Source: Rutpela maculata
Taxonomy: Eukaryota; Arthropoda; Insecta; Coleoptera; Cerambycidae
Assembly (NCBI GenBank): GCA_936432065.2
Contig: OW386285.2
Coordinates: 183,520,301-183,584,300, forward strand
Reading direction: 5' to 3'
DNA: 64,000 nucleotides
Under the pieces are notes generated by a model. The model saw nothing but the letters and a program-made list of their open reading frames with translations, made no database searches and was not told where the DNA came from. The translations under genes and the position numbers were made by a program. Shown one piece after another: positions 20,525 through 32,074 of this stretch; the stretch's first letter is position 1, and each line of letters starts with the position of its first letter.

Positions 20525-23266
20525 TTAAAATTGCCAGTCTGAAAAATCATTATTATAAAAATCTTCCATAGAATAGAAACATTTGGATATAAGATATTTT
20601 TTTGTTACATATTTAAAACTTTTAGAAGGCAACAGTTTCACAGGGGATGGTAGCAGGTTAAATAACTTCGGACCAAAATATGATATTCCGGATCTAGTTT
20701 TATGTACTCTGTGGAAGTCTATGTAAATATTTGCTTTATGTCTTGTATCGTATGAGTGAATTTCTTCATGAGTTACGTAATTTGGTAGGTTATCTTTAAC
20801 ATATAAGAGACACTGTAAGATATATAGTGATGGTACTGTGAGAATTTTCAGATCAATATAAGATTGTCTACAATCTTCTCTATACCCTAACTTATTTATA
20901 ATTCGTACTGCCTTCCTTTGTAATCCAAAAACGCGTTTCATGTTTGGAGCGTGACCCCAAGCATGAATTGCATATGATATTTTTGATTGAATAAGTGCAT
21001 GGTAAGTTATTAAGAGTACTTGCTTGGACACTATTAATGACATATTTCTAATTGCATAGATACAAGGAGTTAACTTATTACATAGTTTATCAATGTGAGA
21101 GTTCCATGAGAGCTTAGGGTCAATATGTACCCCAAGAAATTTTACAGACTCTGAATTATTATTTACTCCCATATTACCTAAACTAAAAAACATGATTTCA
21201 GTTTTAGTAGCATTTAAGCTTAATCGATTCGCGACAAACCAAGCAGAGACCCTTGATCGTGTCTGTTCCAATTGTAACTGCAGTTCATTGCGATTTTCAT
21301 TTTTATTAATTGTTGTTGCATCATCCGCGAAGAGAATGAAGTCGGCTCTTGGGTCGGCAAGCACCAAGTCGTTGACGTATATGAGGAATAATACTGGTCC
21401 CAGCACCGACCCCTGTGGTACTCCATATTCTAGTGTCCTCATCTGAGAAAGATTATTACCAGTTTCTACTAGTTGCGTGCGACTCATTAGATATGACTGC
21501 ATTAAGTTCACATTTGCATCAGAAAATTTATAAAAACTAAGTTTTTTTATAAGTATACTAGGACAAACACAGTCAAAAGCCTTGCTTAGATCGCAAAACA
21601 AAGCCCCTGCGCAACATCCTGTCTCATATCCAATGTTTATGACTTCCGCTAGTTTGTTGATAGCCATAGTGGTTGAGCGTGCATTACGAAAACCATACTG
21701 ATTTTTATTAAACAGACTATTTCCTTCAAAAAAAGAACATATTCTGAATTTTAGGGCTTTTTCAAAAACTTTTGCTATGATTGGAATGAGCGAAATTGGT
21801 CGGTAGTTATCAAGTAAATTTGTGGGACCTTTTTTATGTATTGGCACAACCCGGGAAATTTTAAAGGCTTTTGGGAAGATGGAATGTCTTATACATAAGT
21901 TAAATAACTTTGTAAGAGGAATAACAATGATATTGGCTATACTCTTAAGTATCTTAGTGTTAAGGTTATAATAATCTTTACTATTTTTGTTTTTTAAACT
22001 GAATATTATGTCCCTAACTTCAATAAAAGTTATTTCACTGAAAATAAATTCTCGCAGGCCTGCGTGAGATATTGTATTAGCATTATTATATAGAAATTCT
22101 TCTGCGGTAAAGTCACTATCAGGCAGCTCATCAATAATATTCTTAGCAATATCTGCAAAGAAATTATTGAAATCATCTGGACTTATGCTGCTGTCTGCCG
22201 TTCGATTTTTTGACTGCGTATTCGTATTTGCTCGTACCACCTGCCAGATCGCTTTAGATTTATTAGAATGACTTTTAATGTACGTATCATTAGCTTTGAG
22301 TTTAGCATTTCCGAGTGCAATGTTATATTTTTTCCTATATTTTTGCATTATTTCTCTGAGTTCCGGAGAGTTAGTAGCTTTTACGGTTTCCTGCATAAAG
22401 TGTAAAATATCTCTCATATCACTTAGTTCCTTGGTGAACCAGGTCGTGCAAGGTATATTGCTTTGTTTGTATGTTTTTTCTGGAAAGGCCAGATCAACTG
22501 CATTGCTCAAGAAAGTCATAAACATTTCAGATTTAATTTCAATATTTATATTTGGATCGTCAATGAAATCCCAACATATATTCCCTACAAGATTGTTTAG
22601 AGTAAGTAAACCCTCATCTGTTACAGGTCTGTGCTTAAAATTTGTAATATTGTCATTTTCGGTACTGTTCATATGAAAGTTAATTGTAATGGCCAGATGA
22701 TCTGATAAATTTGTGTCAATTTGAGAAGTTTGAAAAGTACTTTGTAAGTTTGTTAAGAAGTTGTCCAAACAAGAATTCCCTCTAGTATTTGCATCTATTG
22801 TTATAAACAAACCATACGTTTTTATTAAATCAGTAAAGGTGACAGTATGATAATTATTTTTATTGTTGAAGTTTATATTAAAGTCACCATTTATTATGAC
22901 AGTATATTGTTTATACCTACTGATAATGTTTAAAGCCTTTGTAAGTGTATCGAGAAAGGTGTTGATATCACCTAATGGAGATCGATATATAGTAATTATT
23001 AATAGCTTATGTTTCTCAGATTGTACCGCACATATTTCACAGTGGATCTCAGTTGATAGCAGACATATATCCTCCCTTCTAGCGAAGTCATTTGCAATCT
23101 TGCGATTGATTAATACTGCTACACCCCCATGAATATGAAGCTTCCTACAAAAATAACTAATAACATCGTAATTGTTAAGTTTAGTTTGAGTAATTTCATT
23201 TTGAGACATCCAATGTTCGCTTAGGCAGATGACATCGTAAATATGGTTTTGTGCTTCAAATTCCAT
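20525..23266 (-). CDS. CR1-like ORF2: endonuclease and reverse transcriptase
   Basis: The frame is open for 913 residues from Met 23266, and open further upstream to a stop near 23385. The upstream part encodes FHLNIQSLRNKK, a standard opening of the endonuclease domain, so translation of the intact enzyme must begin before 23266; no ATG is available there and the region overlaps the end of ORF1. Motifs: CLSEHW (Glu site), INGDFNINF, SDHLAI, then reverse transcriptase NYRPISLIPIIAKVFEK, CDLSKAFDCV, YGVPQGSVLGPVLFLIYVND and the catalytic LFADDATTI. There is no RNase H domain. All catalytic residues I can check are present. Confidence 0.9.
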   Translation of the reverse strand: MEFEAQNHIYDVICLSEHWMSQNEITQTKLNNYDVISYFCRKLHIHGGVAVLINRKIANDFARREDICLLSTEIHCEICAVQSEKHKLLIITIYRSPLGDINTFLDTLTKALNIISRYKQYTVIINGDFNINFNNKNNYHTVTFTDLIKTYGLFITIDANTRGNSCLDNFLTNLQSTFQTSQIDTNLSDHLAITINFHMNSTENDNITNFKHRPVTDEGLLTLNNLVGNICWDFIDDPNINIEIKSEMFMTFLSNAVDLAFPEKTYKQSNIPCTTWFTKELSDMRDILHFMQETVKATNSPELREIMQKYRKKYNIALGNAKLKANDTYIKSHSNKSKAIWQVVRANTNTQSKNRTADSSISPDDFNNFFADIAKNIIDELPDSDFTAEEFLYNNANTISHAGLREFIFSEITFIEVRDIIFSLKNKNSKDYYNLNTKILKSIANIIVIPLTKLFNLCIRHSIFPKAFKISRVVPIHKKGPTNLLDNYRPISLIPIIAKVFEKALKFRICSFFEGNSLFNKNQYGFRNARSTTMAINKLAEVINIGYETGCCAGALFCDLSKAFDCVCPSILIKKLSFYKFSDANVNLMQSYLMSRTQLVETGNNLSQMRTLEYGVPQGSVLGPVLFLIYVNDLVLADPRADFILFADDATTINKNENRNELQLQLEQTRSRVSAWFVANRLSLNATKTEIMFFSLGNMGVNNNSESVKFLGVHIDPKLSWNSHIDKLCNKLTPCIYAIRNMSLIVSKQVLLITYHALIQSKISYAIHAWGHAPNMKRVFGLQRKAVRIINKLGYREDCRQSYIDLKILTVPSLYILQCLLYVKDNLPNYVTHEEIHSYDTRHKANIYIDFHRVHKTRSGISYFGPKLFNLLPSPVKLLPSKSFKYVTKKYLISKCFYSMEDFYNNDFSDWQF

Positions 23267-23361
23267 CTTCTTGTTTCGAAGAGATTGAATATTTAGATGA
23301 AAAATTGAGAAATTTTTAGATTTAGGGGGAGTTGTTCGGGATTTATCGGTTGGTCTTTTAT

Positions 23362-26300
23362 TTAATGATTCAGAAAAACCGAATTTTCAGTAGTGAATGA
23401 GCTGTCTTCCACTCCACACTTTCTTTGGCGGGGGTTATCAAGGAAGTGTTGTCCTCTTCTGAAATCAAACCTTTCAAATGCAATACCCTTTGGCCAAAAT
23501 GAATGTTCATACACCGTTGCTTTTAGAGAGGGGTCAACGCCTACTAAAAAACAATTGTTGTCCTTTTTTTTGTAGAATGTTTCAAGTTGTTTAACTGAAA
23601 TATTCTTCAGATCACTGGTGGTTTTCGCATTTATATATTTTTGTACTTTTTCTTCTGTTACATGTTCCTTTGCTCGTGATATAAATAGCCAAACTTTTTT
23701 CTCGTTTTCTTTGGTAGACTTTCTGATAGTTTCTCTTCCTTCAAAATCATTTTCATTTATGTGAGTCAGTTCATTATTTGTACCTAATTGTTTAGGTTTT
23801 CTTTGTTTTCGCTTTACTAGCGTAAAGGTTTGTAAATCCTCGCTTTGTTTATCTGAGATTTCTATATGTTCCTTTTCATCAACCGCATTATGGTTGGAGA
23901 TAGGTAATCGATTTACGTAATTCTTTTTTGTTGATTGTTGGTAAGTATTTGTTTTTAATTGTGTGGCCGGCACCTTTAGTTTTTGTGAATAGGTTGGGGC
24001 ATTTGGAGTCGGTAAAGGTGAATTTTCAGTTGCTGCGCTATAAGTGTGTTGTGTGTTGACATTTGCAAGTAACTTAACCAAGTCTATATTTGATTCTTTT
24101 AAGTTTGTAACTTCTTGTTTGACGTTTTTGATTAGGGATTGCAATTTACCGGAAGTTTTAATAACCGGTAAATCGGTAAATAAAAATGTAAATAACCGGT
24201 TAACCGGTATTTACCGGTAATTTTTAGAATGGATGATTAGGGTGGCGAAAATGGCAATTGTCTTTTTCCATATACAAAATTATCTAAATTTAACAAAAAA
24301 CATTTTTATATACGTATATGTGATATAATGAACCAACAAAAGGTTTTTTATCAACAATAAAATTCACAAGAGCTTTTTTTTATTGGATTAATTTCTCTTT
24401 TTAACGAAATAAATTTGCCAATCAGTGATTTTATAAGAAAAACTGACATGAAAAAAATCGCGAGACCAGAGGTCGAGCGATTTTGTCAAATGTCAGTTTT
24501 TCTTATAAAATCACTGATAGGCAAAATTTTGAGTTAAAAAGAAATTTATTCTTAAAAGAAAAGCTCGAGTGTTTTTTGGCAAGATAAATTAACGACAGAA
24601 TATGTGAACGAACAACAACAATAATTATCTTTATTTATACAATTATTTGAAGGAACAGTTATTAAAAACACAGTTGTTATAAATTGTTTGGTTTGGTGTA
24701 CTGATTTCAATATTCTCTTCTCTAGTTTCCACCCATGTCGAATATTCGTAAATTATAGCTGACAGTACAGATTTTAAAGTGACGTACGGCTACTAGATGT
24801 ACTCTGCTTTTGAGGAACAGGCATTTTTATTGGTGATAAAAAACAATGCACCTTTTTTATCGCTGTCAAAGTGATAAAAATGTGACTGTCAAATAGACTT
24901 TTTTATATAGGAATTAATTTATCAACCGTAAAATTACAAGAGCTTTTTTTTATTGGATAAATTTCTCTTTGTAACGAAATAATTTTGCCAATCAGTGATT
25001 TTATAAGAAAAACTGACATGAAAAAATCGCGAGACCGGAGGTCGAGCGATTTTGTCAAATGTCAGTTTTTCGAGCAAAATTACTGATTGGCAAAATTTTG
25101 AGTTAAAAAGAAATTTATCCATAAAAGAAAAGCTCGAGTGTTTTTTGGCAAGATGAATTAAAGACAGAATATGAATGTGAACGAACAATAACAATAATTT
25201 ATTAAAAATAATTATAATTTTGCCAAAACGACTCATATCGTACAGTATAGTTTCCACAATATTTATATAATATAAATTATAGCTGACAGTATAGATTTCA
25301 AAGTGACGTGCGACTACTAGGTGTACTCTTCTTTTGAAGAACAGGCATTTTATCGGTGATAAAAAATGATGCACCTTTTTTTATCGCTGTCAAAGTGACA
25401 AAAATGTGACTGTCAAATAGACTTTTTTATATAGGAGTTAATTTATCAAAAGGAAAAAAATATAAATGAAATAAATTTAAATAAATAATTATTCTGTAAA
25501 TAACAAAAATATCCACTTAAATAACAAAAATTATAAACATAAACTCAAATAGGGCATTTACTGAATACCTAATCTAAAAATACAATAATTTTTAAAAATA
25601 GACTGTTTTTCAAAGCTATATATGTTAGTCGTCTGATATTTGTGTATAGAATACCACCAGCTGAAAATGCCTTTCCTCAATCGATATTGGTGGGTCAATA
25701 AGTTAATAAGAATTGGTAATAACATACTTCTAAATGTATTCCACGGATATTTGCGGCATCGGCAGTAAAATATTCAATTTTCTGTCGTAAGATATTGTCA
25801 GTATCTGTCTTGTATTTCTTAGGGCTTGGTGTTTGGAATTTACTTTTTATAATATTATTTATTTATTGTTAAAAGTGCTCGGTGTTGGGACAGTCACTCT
25901 GTATTTAGTGAATACTAGCCAGTGACATAAATAGAAACGTTGAATACATGACATATCGTAAGTTCAGAATTTACCGAAATAACCGGCAAAAAATTAAAAT
26001 AACCGGTAATTATCGTCATGTGTTTTTTGTCCTAATAACCGGTTAACCGGTTAACCGGTAATGCAATCCCTATTTTTGATGTCCTGTTTCAATTCATTTC
26101 TTAGAGTTTTCAGCTCATTTTGTAGTGGTTCAATGATTTGACCATTTATAACTGTATTAGTGGTATTATTTTGTTGTACATTAAGCTTCAATAGTTCATT
26201 AAGTTTATTGTAGATTTTTTTAATGTCAGTTTGCATTTCACTGAGTGTCTTGTTTTCATGATATAGGCTTGTAGTTGATCTGCAGTTAGAACATAGGTAT

Positions 26301-26449
26301 ATCAGTGTTCTGGCTGATTTGAGAATTGCTGCTCTATATTCGGTGCTGGAAAGATTGGCACATGATTGGCATAATTTACAGTGACATTTATCACATGTAA
26401 CCAGTAATTCTTCTTTTGTTTCCACAGTTTTGCAATTAGTACAAGACAT
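23362..26449 (-). pseudogene. CR1-like ORF1, PHD-type zinc finger protein split by a hAT element
   Basis: The N-terminal segment (26449-26081) begins MSCTNCKTVETKEELLVTC and continues with C-x2-C pairs (CDKCHCKLCQSC, then CSNC), a PHD/RING-like zinc array common in CR1-group ORF1. A Leu-rich coiled-coil stretch follows (NKLNELLKLNVQQNN). After the hAT element (24133-26072 plus one 8-bp duplicate), the C-terminal segment (about 24124-23362) is Thr/Gln-rich and then has KVWLFISRAKEHVTEEKVQ, an esterase/RRM-like region of unknown detail, and ends LDNPRQRK. Apart from the insertion the frame seems intact. Confidence 0.75.
24133..26072. mobile_element. Non-autonomous hAT-type element with internal tandem duplication
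   Basis: The ends are TAGGGATTGCAATTTACCGG and, on the other strand, TAGGGATTGCATTACCGG. TTTTTGAT at 24125-24132 recurs at 26073-26080, an 8-bp target duplication. Inside, a unit of roughly 560 bp (about 24340-24900) is repeated at about 24905-25445. Each unit contains a strong hairpin centred on ATCGCGAGACC...GGTCGAGCGAT. The subterminal regions are rich in ACCGGTTA motifs, which may be transposase binding sites. No transposase frame is present. Confidence 0.9.
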
Positions 26450-26765
26450 TGCTTAAGAATATCTAAAGCCGGTCCTGTTTATTTCTCCACATAAAAGTTT
26501 TTCATAGTCACACAATGTAGATAAGTTTTTATTAATGTAGGTACAAAAGAGTCAATTTTGTTGAACACAATTATTGTTGATGCACTTTTTACAGCAAATC
26601 ACAGATTTGGAACACAAAGTAAACAATCTGCAAGTATGCCACTAATAGGTTGCACTTTAAAGTTTATTTAGTGAAAGAGTTAAATTTTAAAGTCAATTTT
26701 TTCCACTCGAAAATTGTGATTAAATATAGGAACTATTTTCATGATGTCTATTCACTCACAGTACT

Positions 26766-27535
<770 letters not shown>

Positions 27536-28806
27536 AAAAAATTATTTAATCATATGCGACGCGTTGTCATTTTTGTTCTGCTCATTAATTTAATATGAAA
27601 TTAAACTCGAATTTTTATTTTTCCAAATTTACTAAATTTAACCTAATGACAACGTTAATCGTTTTTCTTCTCCTCCTTAAAATTTACGACTCTATAATCT
27701 GCGAAGGCAACTCAAAAGTAATTTGCGTTTAGGGTTTCATTGTGGTACTTTGATAATAGGTTATTTATTTAAAAGTATGTATTTTCAGTATTCAAATTAA
27801 TTAACTCATGATTGTGATTTGCAACTATTTTAGTAGTTTAATTAATGGAAAGTTTTCTTTGGGTTTTAAAATGTTATTACAATGATTGTTGTTTTAATAC
27901 TCCGCTCAGCTATGTAAATAATATTTAGTACAATAGCGAATGGTCTATTACAGATTTTGCAATTATTAGTCATCAGCATTTGCATTTAAGGATTCTTAAT
28001 TGCCATCTCTGCATTTATACCTCACCAAGTTATCATTTACATATGATAAGATTTGAAAACAGCTCTTTTTTTATCAGTTTTAATTTCGAAGATTTTCGAA
28101 AGGCAAGCACAAGATTTTGTTGGTTGTCACTTCATCTAGATACTAATAACAACGATACAACGAAATGGGACCAATTGGTCTCGGCCAAGTGCAATTGTAA
28201 CTAGCCACAACAACAACACTACGTTTCGAAACGGCGGTTGTCGTGGCAATTTGATAAGATTTTGTTGATTGCCTTTTACCATCATATCATGACTGGGAAA
28301 TTTCCCGAGCTGTGTCAAATTTTACGTATGCCGAGGACCATTATAAATACTTCAGGAAAATGACTATTGTCATTGTAAACAATTTATTTTATTGTTTGCA
28401 TAGCTGACCTGAATATTCCACGGATTAATGTGACAATTGTCCCAACGAATGCTTTCATTCTTTTCATATGAACTGTGGCAATTGCCCCAACAATTATATA
28501 ATACAATGTTTCAAATGAATATGACAGTTGTCTAAAATAAACGTATTAAAACGTTTTCTGTGTTTTCCTTCAATATTCTACTTTTCAGGAATAAGTGAGA
28601 TTTTAAATAAGAATATAATTCTTTAGACAAAATAAATCAATTACAAATGCAATTTGTAATTACAGTGAAATCAGTATTAAATAAAGTACAGTCAAATAAA
28701 ACAGTACCAAGGTAAAATCATCTAATAACTGAGTGTTGCCAAAATTAATAAATAAATTTGATCAGTAAATAGAAACAAGTAATATCAAACTTTATAAAAA
28801 GAATCT
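27536..28806. other. No recognised gene; right part of the TG-CA element
   Basis: AT-rich with scattered short frames. It contains near-repeats of a TGTGACAATTGTCCCAAC-like phrase (about 28429-28446 and 28466-28480). No LTR pair could be matched to 19958-20344. Confidence 0.35.
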
Positions 28807-29119
28807 ATGGTTAAACAAAAATACAATCACAACGTAAATTTGGGTCCTAACTTTAAAAATCTAGACGATCACGTAAACTGCCAAATTTGTATATTTTTCT
28901 GTCTCAATCAAAAGAGAGAGATAAATATACGGATGGGGTATGGGGTGTTTCAACAGCGTCACAATAAGACAATGGAAGCTATCGCAATGGGAGGAAAATC
29001 AGGAAGTGGGCTGTATCTGAAGCCGTATAAAAAAGGATTAGGTCTATACATTCAAAAAAACTAATTGCCTCGTTACCTCGACGACCACTAACCAATTTTG
29101 ATCTTATTATGTATGCTAG

Positions 29120-29590
29120 AATATGGAAGATACCTCATTTTTCAGGTGTTTTCACGAGAAATACTCTTCCTCGAAACATTTCACCTGCTCCGTACGAAAG
29201 GGGTTAGTGAATTTGGATGTTGATGAGGGTACTCAGTGGTGTGCGTATCGAAAAAATAAAAATGTCGTAACTTGGTTTGATATATATATAAATCCTTTAT
29301 TTAGCCAAAAGACTAATACATCATGAATACACAGAAACATCATACAGATATAAAACAATATATATATAAAACAGTCATCAGACAGGCAAATTTTACACGT
29401 CACACTATAAAATTTCACAATGAGCATCTAGAATAACAATAGTTTGGGTAGTATCCCACCCCCTAAAGAAGTTTTGGAATATTTTCGAGGTAACGATGTT
29501 ATTTACAATCATGACGCTTTTCAGTCTTACAACACCTACATATGTGGACATTTATGTTTACTTTTTTTGTGACTCGACGAGAGTGATATT
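29120..29590 (+). pseudogene. Adenain-like cysteine protease (Maverick PRO), multiply broken
   Basis: This protease would process capsid proteins. An upstream stretch in one frame (from about 29130) reads FTRNTLPRNISPAPYERG and hits a stop near 29200; a second frame reads VNLDVDEGTQWCAY and NKNVVTWFD (to 29280). A short retroelement fragment follows. The last part (about 29440-29575) reads PPPKEVLEYFRG and YNTYICGHLCLLFL, with the Cys nucleophile in the CGHLC motif. The family has His where this copy reads GTQW, so a catalytic residue is also changed. Its position between the core protein and capsid genes matches other Mavericks. Confidence 0.75.
29281..29436 (-). mobile_element. 3' end fragment of a non-LTR retrotransposon inside the protease gene
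   Basis: On the minus strand it reads as about 150 bp of 3' UTR ending TTTGGCTAAATAAAGG and a short (TA)n tail. Boundaries are approximate; the coding sequence of the protease is recognisable on both sides. Confidence 0.6.
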
Positions 29591-29596
29591 TAGAAG

Positions 29597-30039
29597 ATGT
29601 CTTTAACATTCACATTAGTGGCGAGAGACAGTGTTTTGAATGCATCATACTTTCCACCTATAGAATTGGATCCTACCGAAAAATATTCCTTGGGATTAAT
29701 AGGCTTCTACAGCTATCACTCCATACCAAATGTAGATGAGGGGAGTAATAAATTCTATTTCAGGAATAAGTCTCTCACTTTTCCCATGGGTTCCTTTAAT
29801 TTTCGAGGAGAGGAAATTGTTGTGAGATTGGAATTAAAAAAGCTGTAATGGGATTTTCTTTTAACAATAAACCCGTTGTAGTTTCTGGCGCTGATGTATC
29901 ATCTCCTCATCGAAAACATATAAAAAGGAATACCTTAAAGAAGAAGGTGAACAGTAATTCGAGTGTTAAAGAACGTTTAACACCAGAAAACGTTTTATTT
30001 CTCAAATCGTTAGGTTATAAAGTGAAGGATGAGTATTAA
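29597..30039 (+). pseudogene. Maverick minor capsid (penton-like) protein, shortened and frame-broken
   Basis: The first frame (29597-29848) begins MSLTFTLVARDSVLNASYF and has LGLIGFYSYHSIPNVDE, a pattern I associate with the N-terminus of the arthropod Maverick penton-like single-jelly-roll protein. It shifts near 29845. A second frame (29848-30039) carries a basic segment (HRKHIKRNTLKKK) and LTPENVLFLKSLGYKVKDEY. The two together are shorter than I expect for the family, so an internal deletion is likely; alternatively the second frame is a separate small gene. It overlaps the next start (30029) by a few bases. Confidence 0.55.
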
Positions 30040-30572
30040 TCAGTTAAATGTGTTTGAGGACATTCCTTTCGATGACGTAATCACGAAAAAGGAATTTCAC
30101 ACCTATTTACCATATAACAGTACAACCTTTAAGCAAAACGATGAAATTCGCATCCCTATACAATCACAGGACATCTATACTCTTCTTAGTGCAAGTTTTA
30201 TTAACATAGAAGGCACCTTTAATCACGCTACAGATAAAGACTGTAAGCTAGTTAATAACGCCTATGCCTATCTTTTCGATGAAATACGTTTAGAACTTAA
30301 CGGGGTTGAAGTTGATAAAGTTAGAGATGTTGGTTATACATCAACGATAAAAGGTTTGGCTTCGCTGGATAAAGCAGAGAGTGAATCATTGGAGATGGCG
30401 GGGTGGCGTCCCTTTAAAGAAAACAAGACTTTATCGGCAACACTGTTTAATGCTTGTATCCCGCTAAATTTTCGGATGGGATTTGCAGAATTCTACACCA
30501 AAATTTTTGTGAATTGCAAATTGGAATTAATTCTCATAAGATCACACACCGATGATAACTGTTTCAAGGGTA

Positions 30573-32074
30573 GGTTAGGTTAGGTTAGGTTGATATGTGA
30601 GTGGGCTAGTAACAGACCCTCCACCGCGACCATCTGGTCTATTGTGGCTCACTCCTAATTATATTTCACCCAATAGGTTCAGCTTTTTGATAAAGTCAAC
30701 TACCTTATTGGGTGAGAGGTTGTCCAGATCCTCTGGCAGCAGTTGCCCTTTGCCAAAAAGTGAGAATCTGGTTCTTTCTGCAGCAGGACAGGTACATAAA
30801 ATGTGCGCTGCCGTTTCATCCTCCTCCAGACACAGTCGGCATTCAGCGTTGTCCGCTATTCCGAGTCTGTGTAGGTGGTGGTTAAGTCTGCAGTGCCCAG
30901 TGTATAGGCCAACTAGAGTTCTTAGGTGTAACCTATTTAACTCTAATAGTTTTTTAGTTCTTGATTTCAAAGGGTATGTGATAAACTCCTTTGAATGAAC
31001 TAATCCTTGTAGTTCTTGCCAGTACTGGAGGATTTTCCCCTCAGTCCAGGCCAAGATGGTGGTTTTCGCAGTGCTTGCCGATATGCCAAGCACTGGCTCC
31101 GGTCCGATAAATTTTGATACCGCACCTTCCCTGGCTAAGGAGTCGGCTACTTCGTTGCCCTCCAAGCCAGAATGGCCCGGTATCCAGACCAGAGTTAATT
31201 TGTTGTATCTGCCCAATCGGGCTAGAGCCTTTTGGCAATTCCAGACCAATTTAGAATTGCAGCGATGTGAGCCAAGAGCTTTAAGAGCTGCTTGGCTGTC
31301 TGAAAAGATTTTTATTGATCTGTGTCTAGGATGCATCTGCTCAAGCCTCCTTGTACACAGTTCAATGGCATGAACTTCTGCCTGAAAGACAGTCGCATAG
31401 TTACCCAGGCTCGAAGTGATTCTTACCTTTGGGTTGCGACTGTATGCTCCAGCTCCAACTCCCTCAGGGGTTTTGGAGCCGTCTGTAAACCAACAGATGT
31501 CTGCTCTTTGTAGGTCAGTTTTATTCCGATCCCATTCGTCTCTTCCAGGAAAAAGGACGGTAAAAGGCAGTTCATAGTTGGTCGCGGTAGGCATCACATC
31601 TGAAAGCATTCCCAGGATGCCATGACACTCCATGTCATCTGACAGCCTGTTGCGTTCCATGATGCTAGCCTGCGGCATATTATTTGCCGCTTGTTGAAGT
31701 CTGTATGTTGCCCACCTGGCCTCTCTCTCCAAGTAGATGTGGAGAGGAGGTAGATCCAGGAGGATTTCCAGAGCTGCTGACGGTGTGGTACTTATCGCAC
31801 CAGTTACTGCCAGACATGCTTGTCTCTGTAGACCAGAGAGTTTGGCTTTGGTCGTTTGTTGTAGCCCTTTCGACCACCAAACTATGGAGGCATACGCTAC
31901 CATTGGTCTTATGACCGTAACGTATAGCCAGTATATTTGTTGGGGACCTATACCCCAGGTTTTTCCACAAATTCTGCGACATGTCCACAAGGAGAGTCGC
32001 GCCTTGTGGATTACCTTTTCCAGATGGGAGTTCCAGTTGAGTGATTTATCTAGTGTAACCCCTAGATATTTCAC
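30573..32074 (-). mobile_element. 5'-truncated non-LTR retrotransposon with RNase H and a TTAGG-like tail
   Basis: TTCAAGGGTA at 30563-30572 and 32075-32084 is a 10-bp target duplication. The minus-strand element contains the end of ORF2 and a short 3' UTR, and finishes in an (ACCTA)n tail that reads TAGGTTAGGTTAGG on the plus strand, the same unit as the insect telomere repeat. An RNase H domain indicates the I/R1/LOA group of clades. Confidence 0.9.
30659..32074 (-). CDS. Non-LTR ORF2 C-terminal part: reverse transcriptase thumb, RNase H and zinc knuckle
   Basis: The open frame continues artificially to 32131 into capsid sequence; the element part starts at 32074. Residues after VKYLGVTLDKSLNWNSHL belong to the reverse transcriptase thumb. 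RNase H follows with the first Asp in CWFTDGSKT, a Glu in FQAEVHAIE, an Asp in FSDSQAALKAL, and WIPGHSGLEGNEVAD. A C-terminal Cys-x2-Cys-His-Cys array (CRLCLEEDETAAHILCTC) is the usual tail. The frame is uninterrupted, so the insertion is fairly recent, but the endonuclease and RT palm are missing through truncation. Confidence 0.9.
   Translation of the reverse strand: MKYLGVTLDKSLNWNSHLEKVIHKARLSLWTCRRICGKTWGIGPQQIYWLYVTVIRPMVAYASIVWWSKGLQQTTKAKLSGLQRQACLAVTGAISTTPSAALEILLDLPPLHIYLEREARWATYRLQQAANNMPQASIMERNRLSDDMECHGILGMLSDVMPTATNYELPFTVLFPGRDEWDRNKTDLQRADICWFTDGSKTPEGVGAGAYSRNPKVRITSSLGNYATVFQAEVHAIELCTRRLEQMHPRHRSIKIFSDSQAALKALGSHRCNSKLVWNCQKALARLGRYNKLTLVWIPGHSGLEGNEVADSLAREGAVSKFIGPEPVLGISASTAKTTILAWTEGKILQYWQELQGLVHSKEFITYPLKSRTKKLLELNRLHLRTLVGLYTGHCRLNHHLHRLGIADNAECRLCLEEDETAAHILCTCPAAERTRFSLFGKGQLLPEDLDNLSPNKVVDFIKKLNLLGEI

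Larger units (their letters stand above)
20345..26760 (-). mobile_element. CR1-like non-LTR retrotransposon, near full length, split by a hAT element
   Basis: On the minus strand: 5' end at roughly 26.76 kb beside the (TA)n run, ORF1 (26449 to 23362, interrupted), ORF2 (to 20525), 3' UTR, AATAAA-type signal near 20385 and a (TTTCTA)n tail at about 20355-20379. The microsatellite-like 3' tail and the PHD-type zinc finger in ORF1 fit the CR1/L2 group better than Jockey. ORF2 is uninterrupted. The 5' end and target duplication could not be fixed because of flanking low-complexity sequence. Confidence 0.8.

Noticed and set aside
28807..28956. Start of the 85-codon frame at 28807 as a separate core-protein gene
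   Set aside because: The first 50 codons belong to the TG-CA insertion; only 28957 onwards is the Maverick gene.
30569..30592. Telomeric (TTAGG)n tract suggesting an internal telomere
   Set aside because: Only four units, placed exactly at the 3' end of a retrotransposon within a 10-bp duplication, so it is the element tail.
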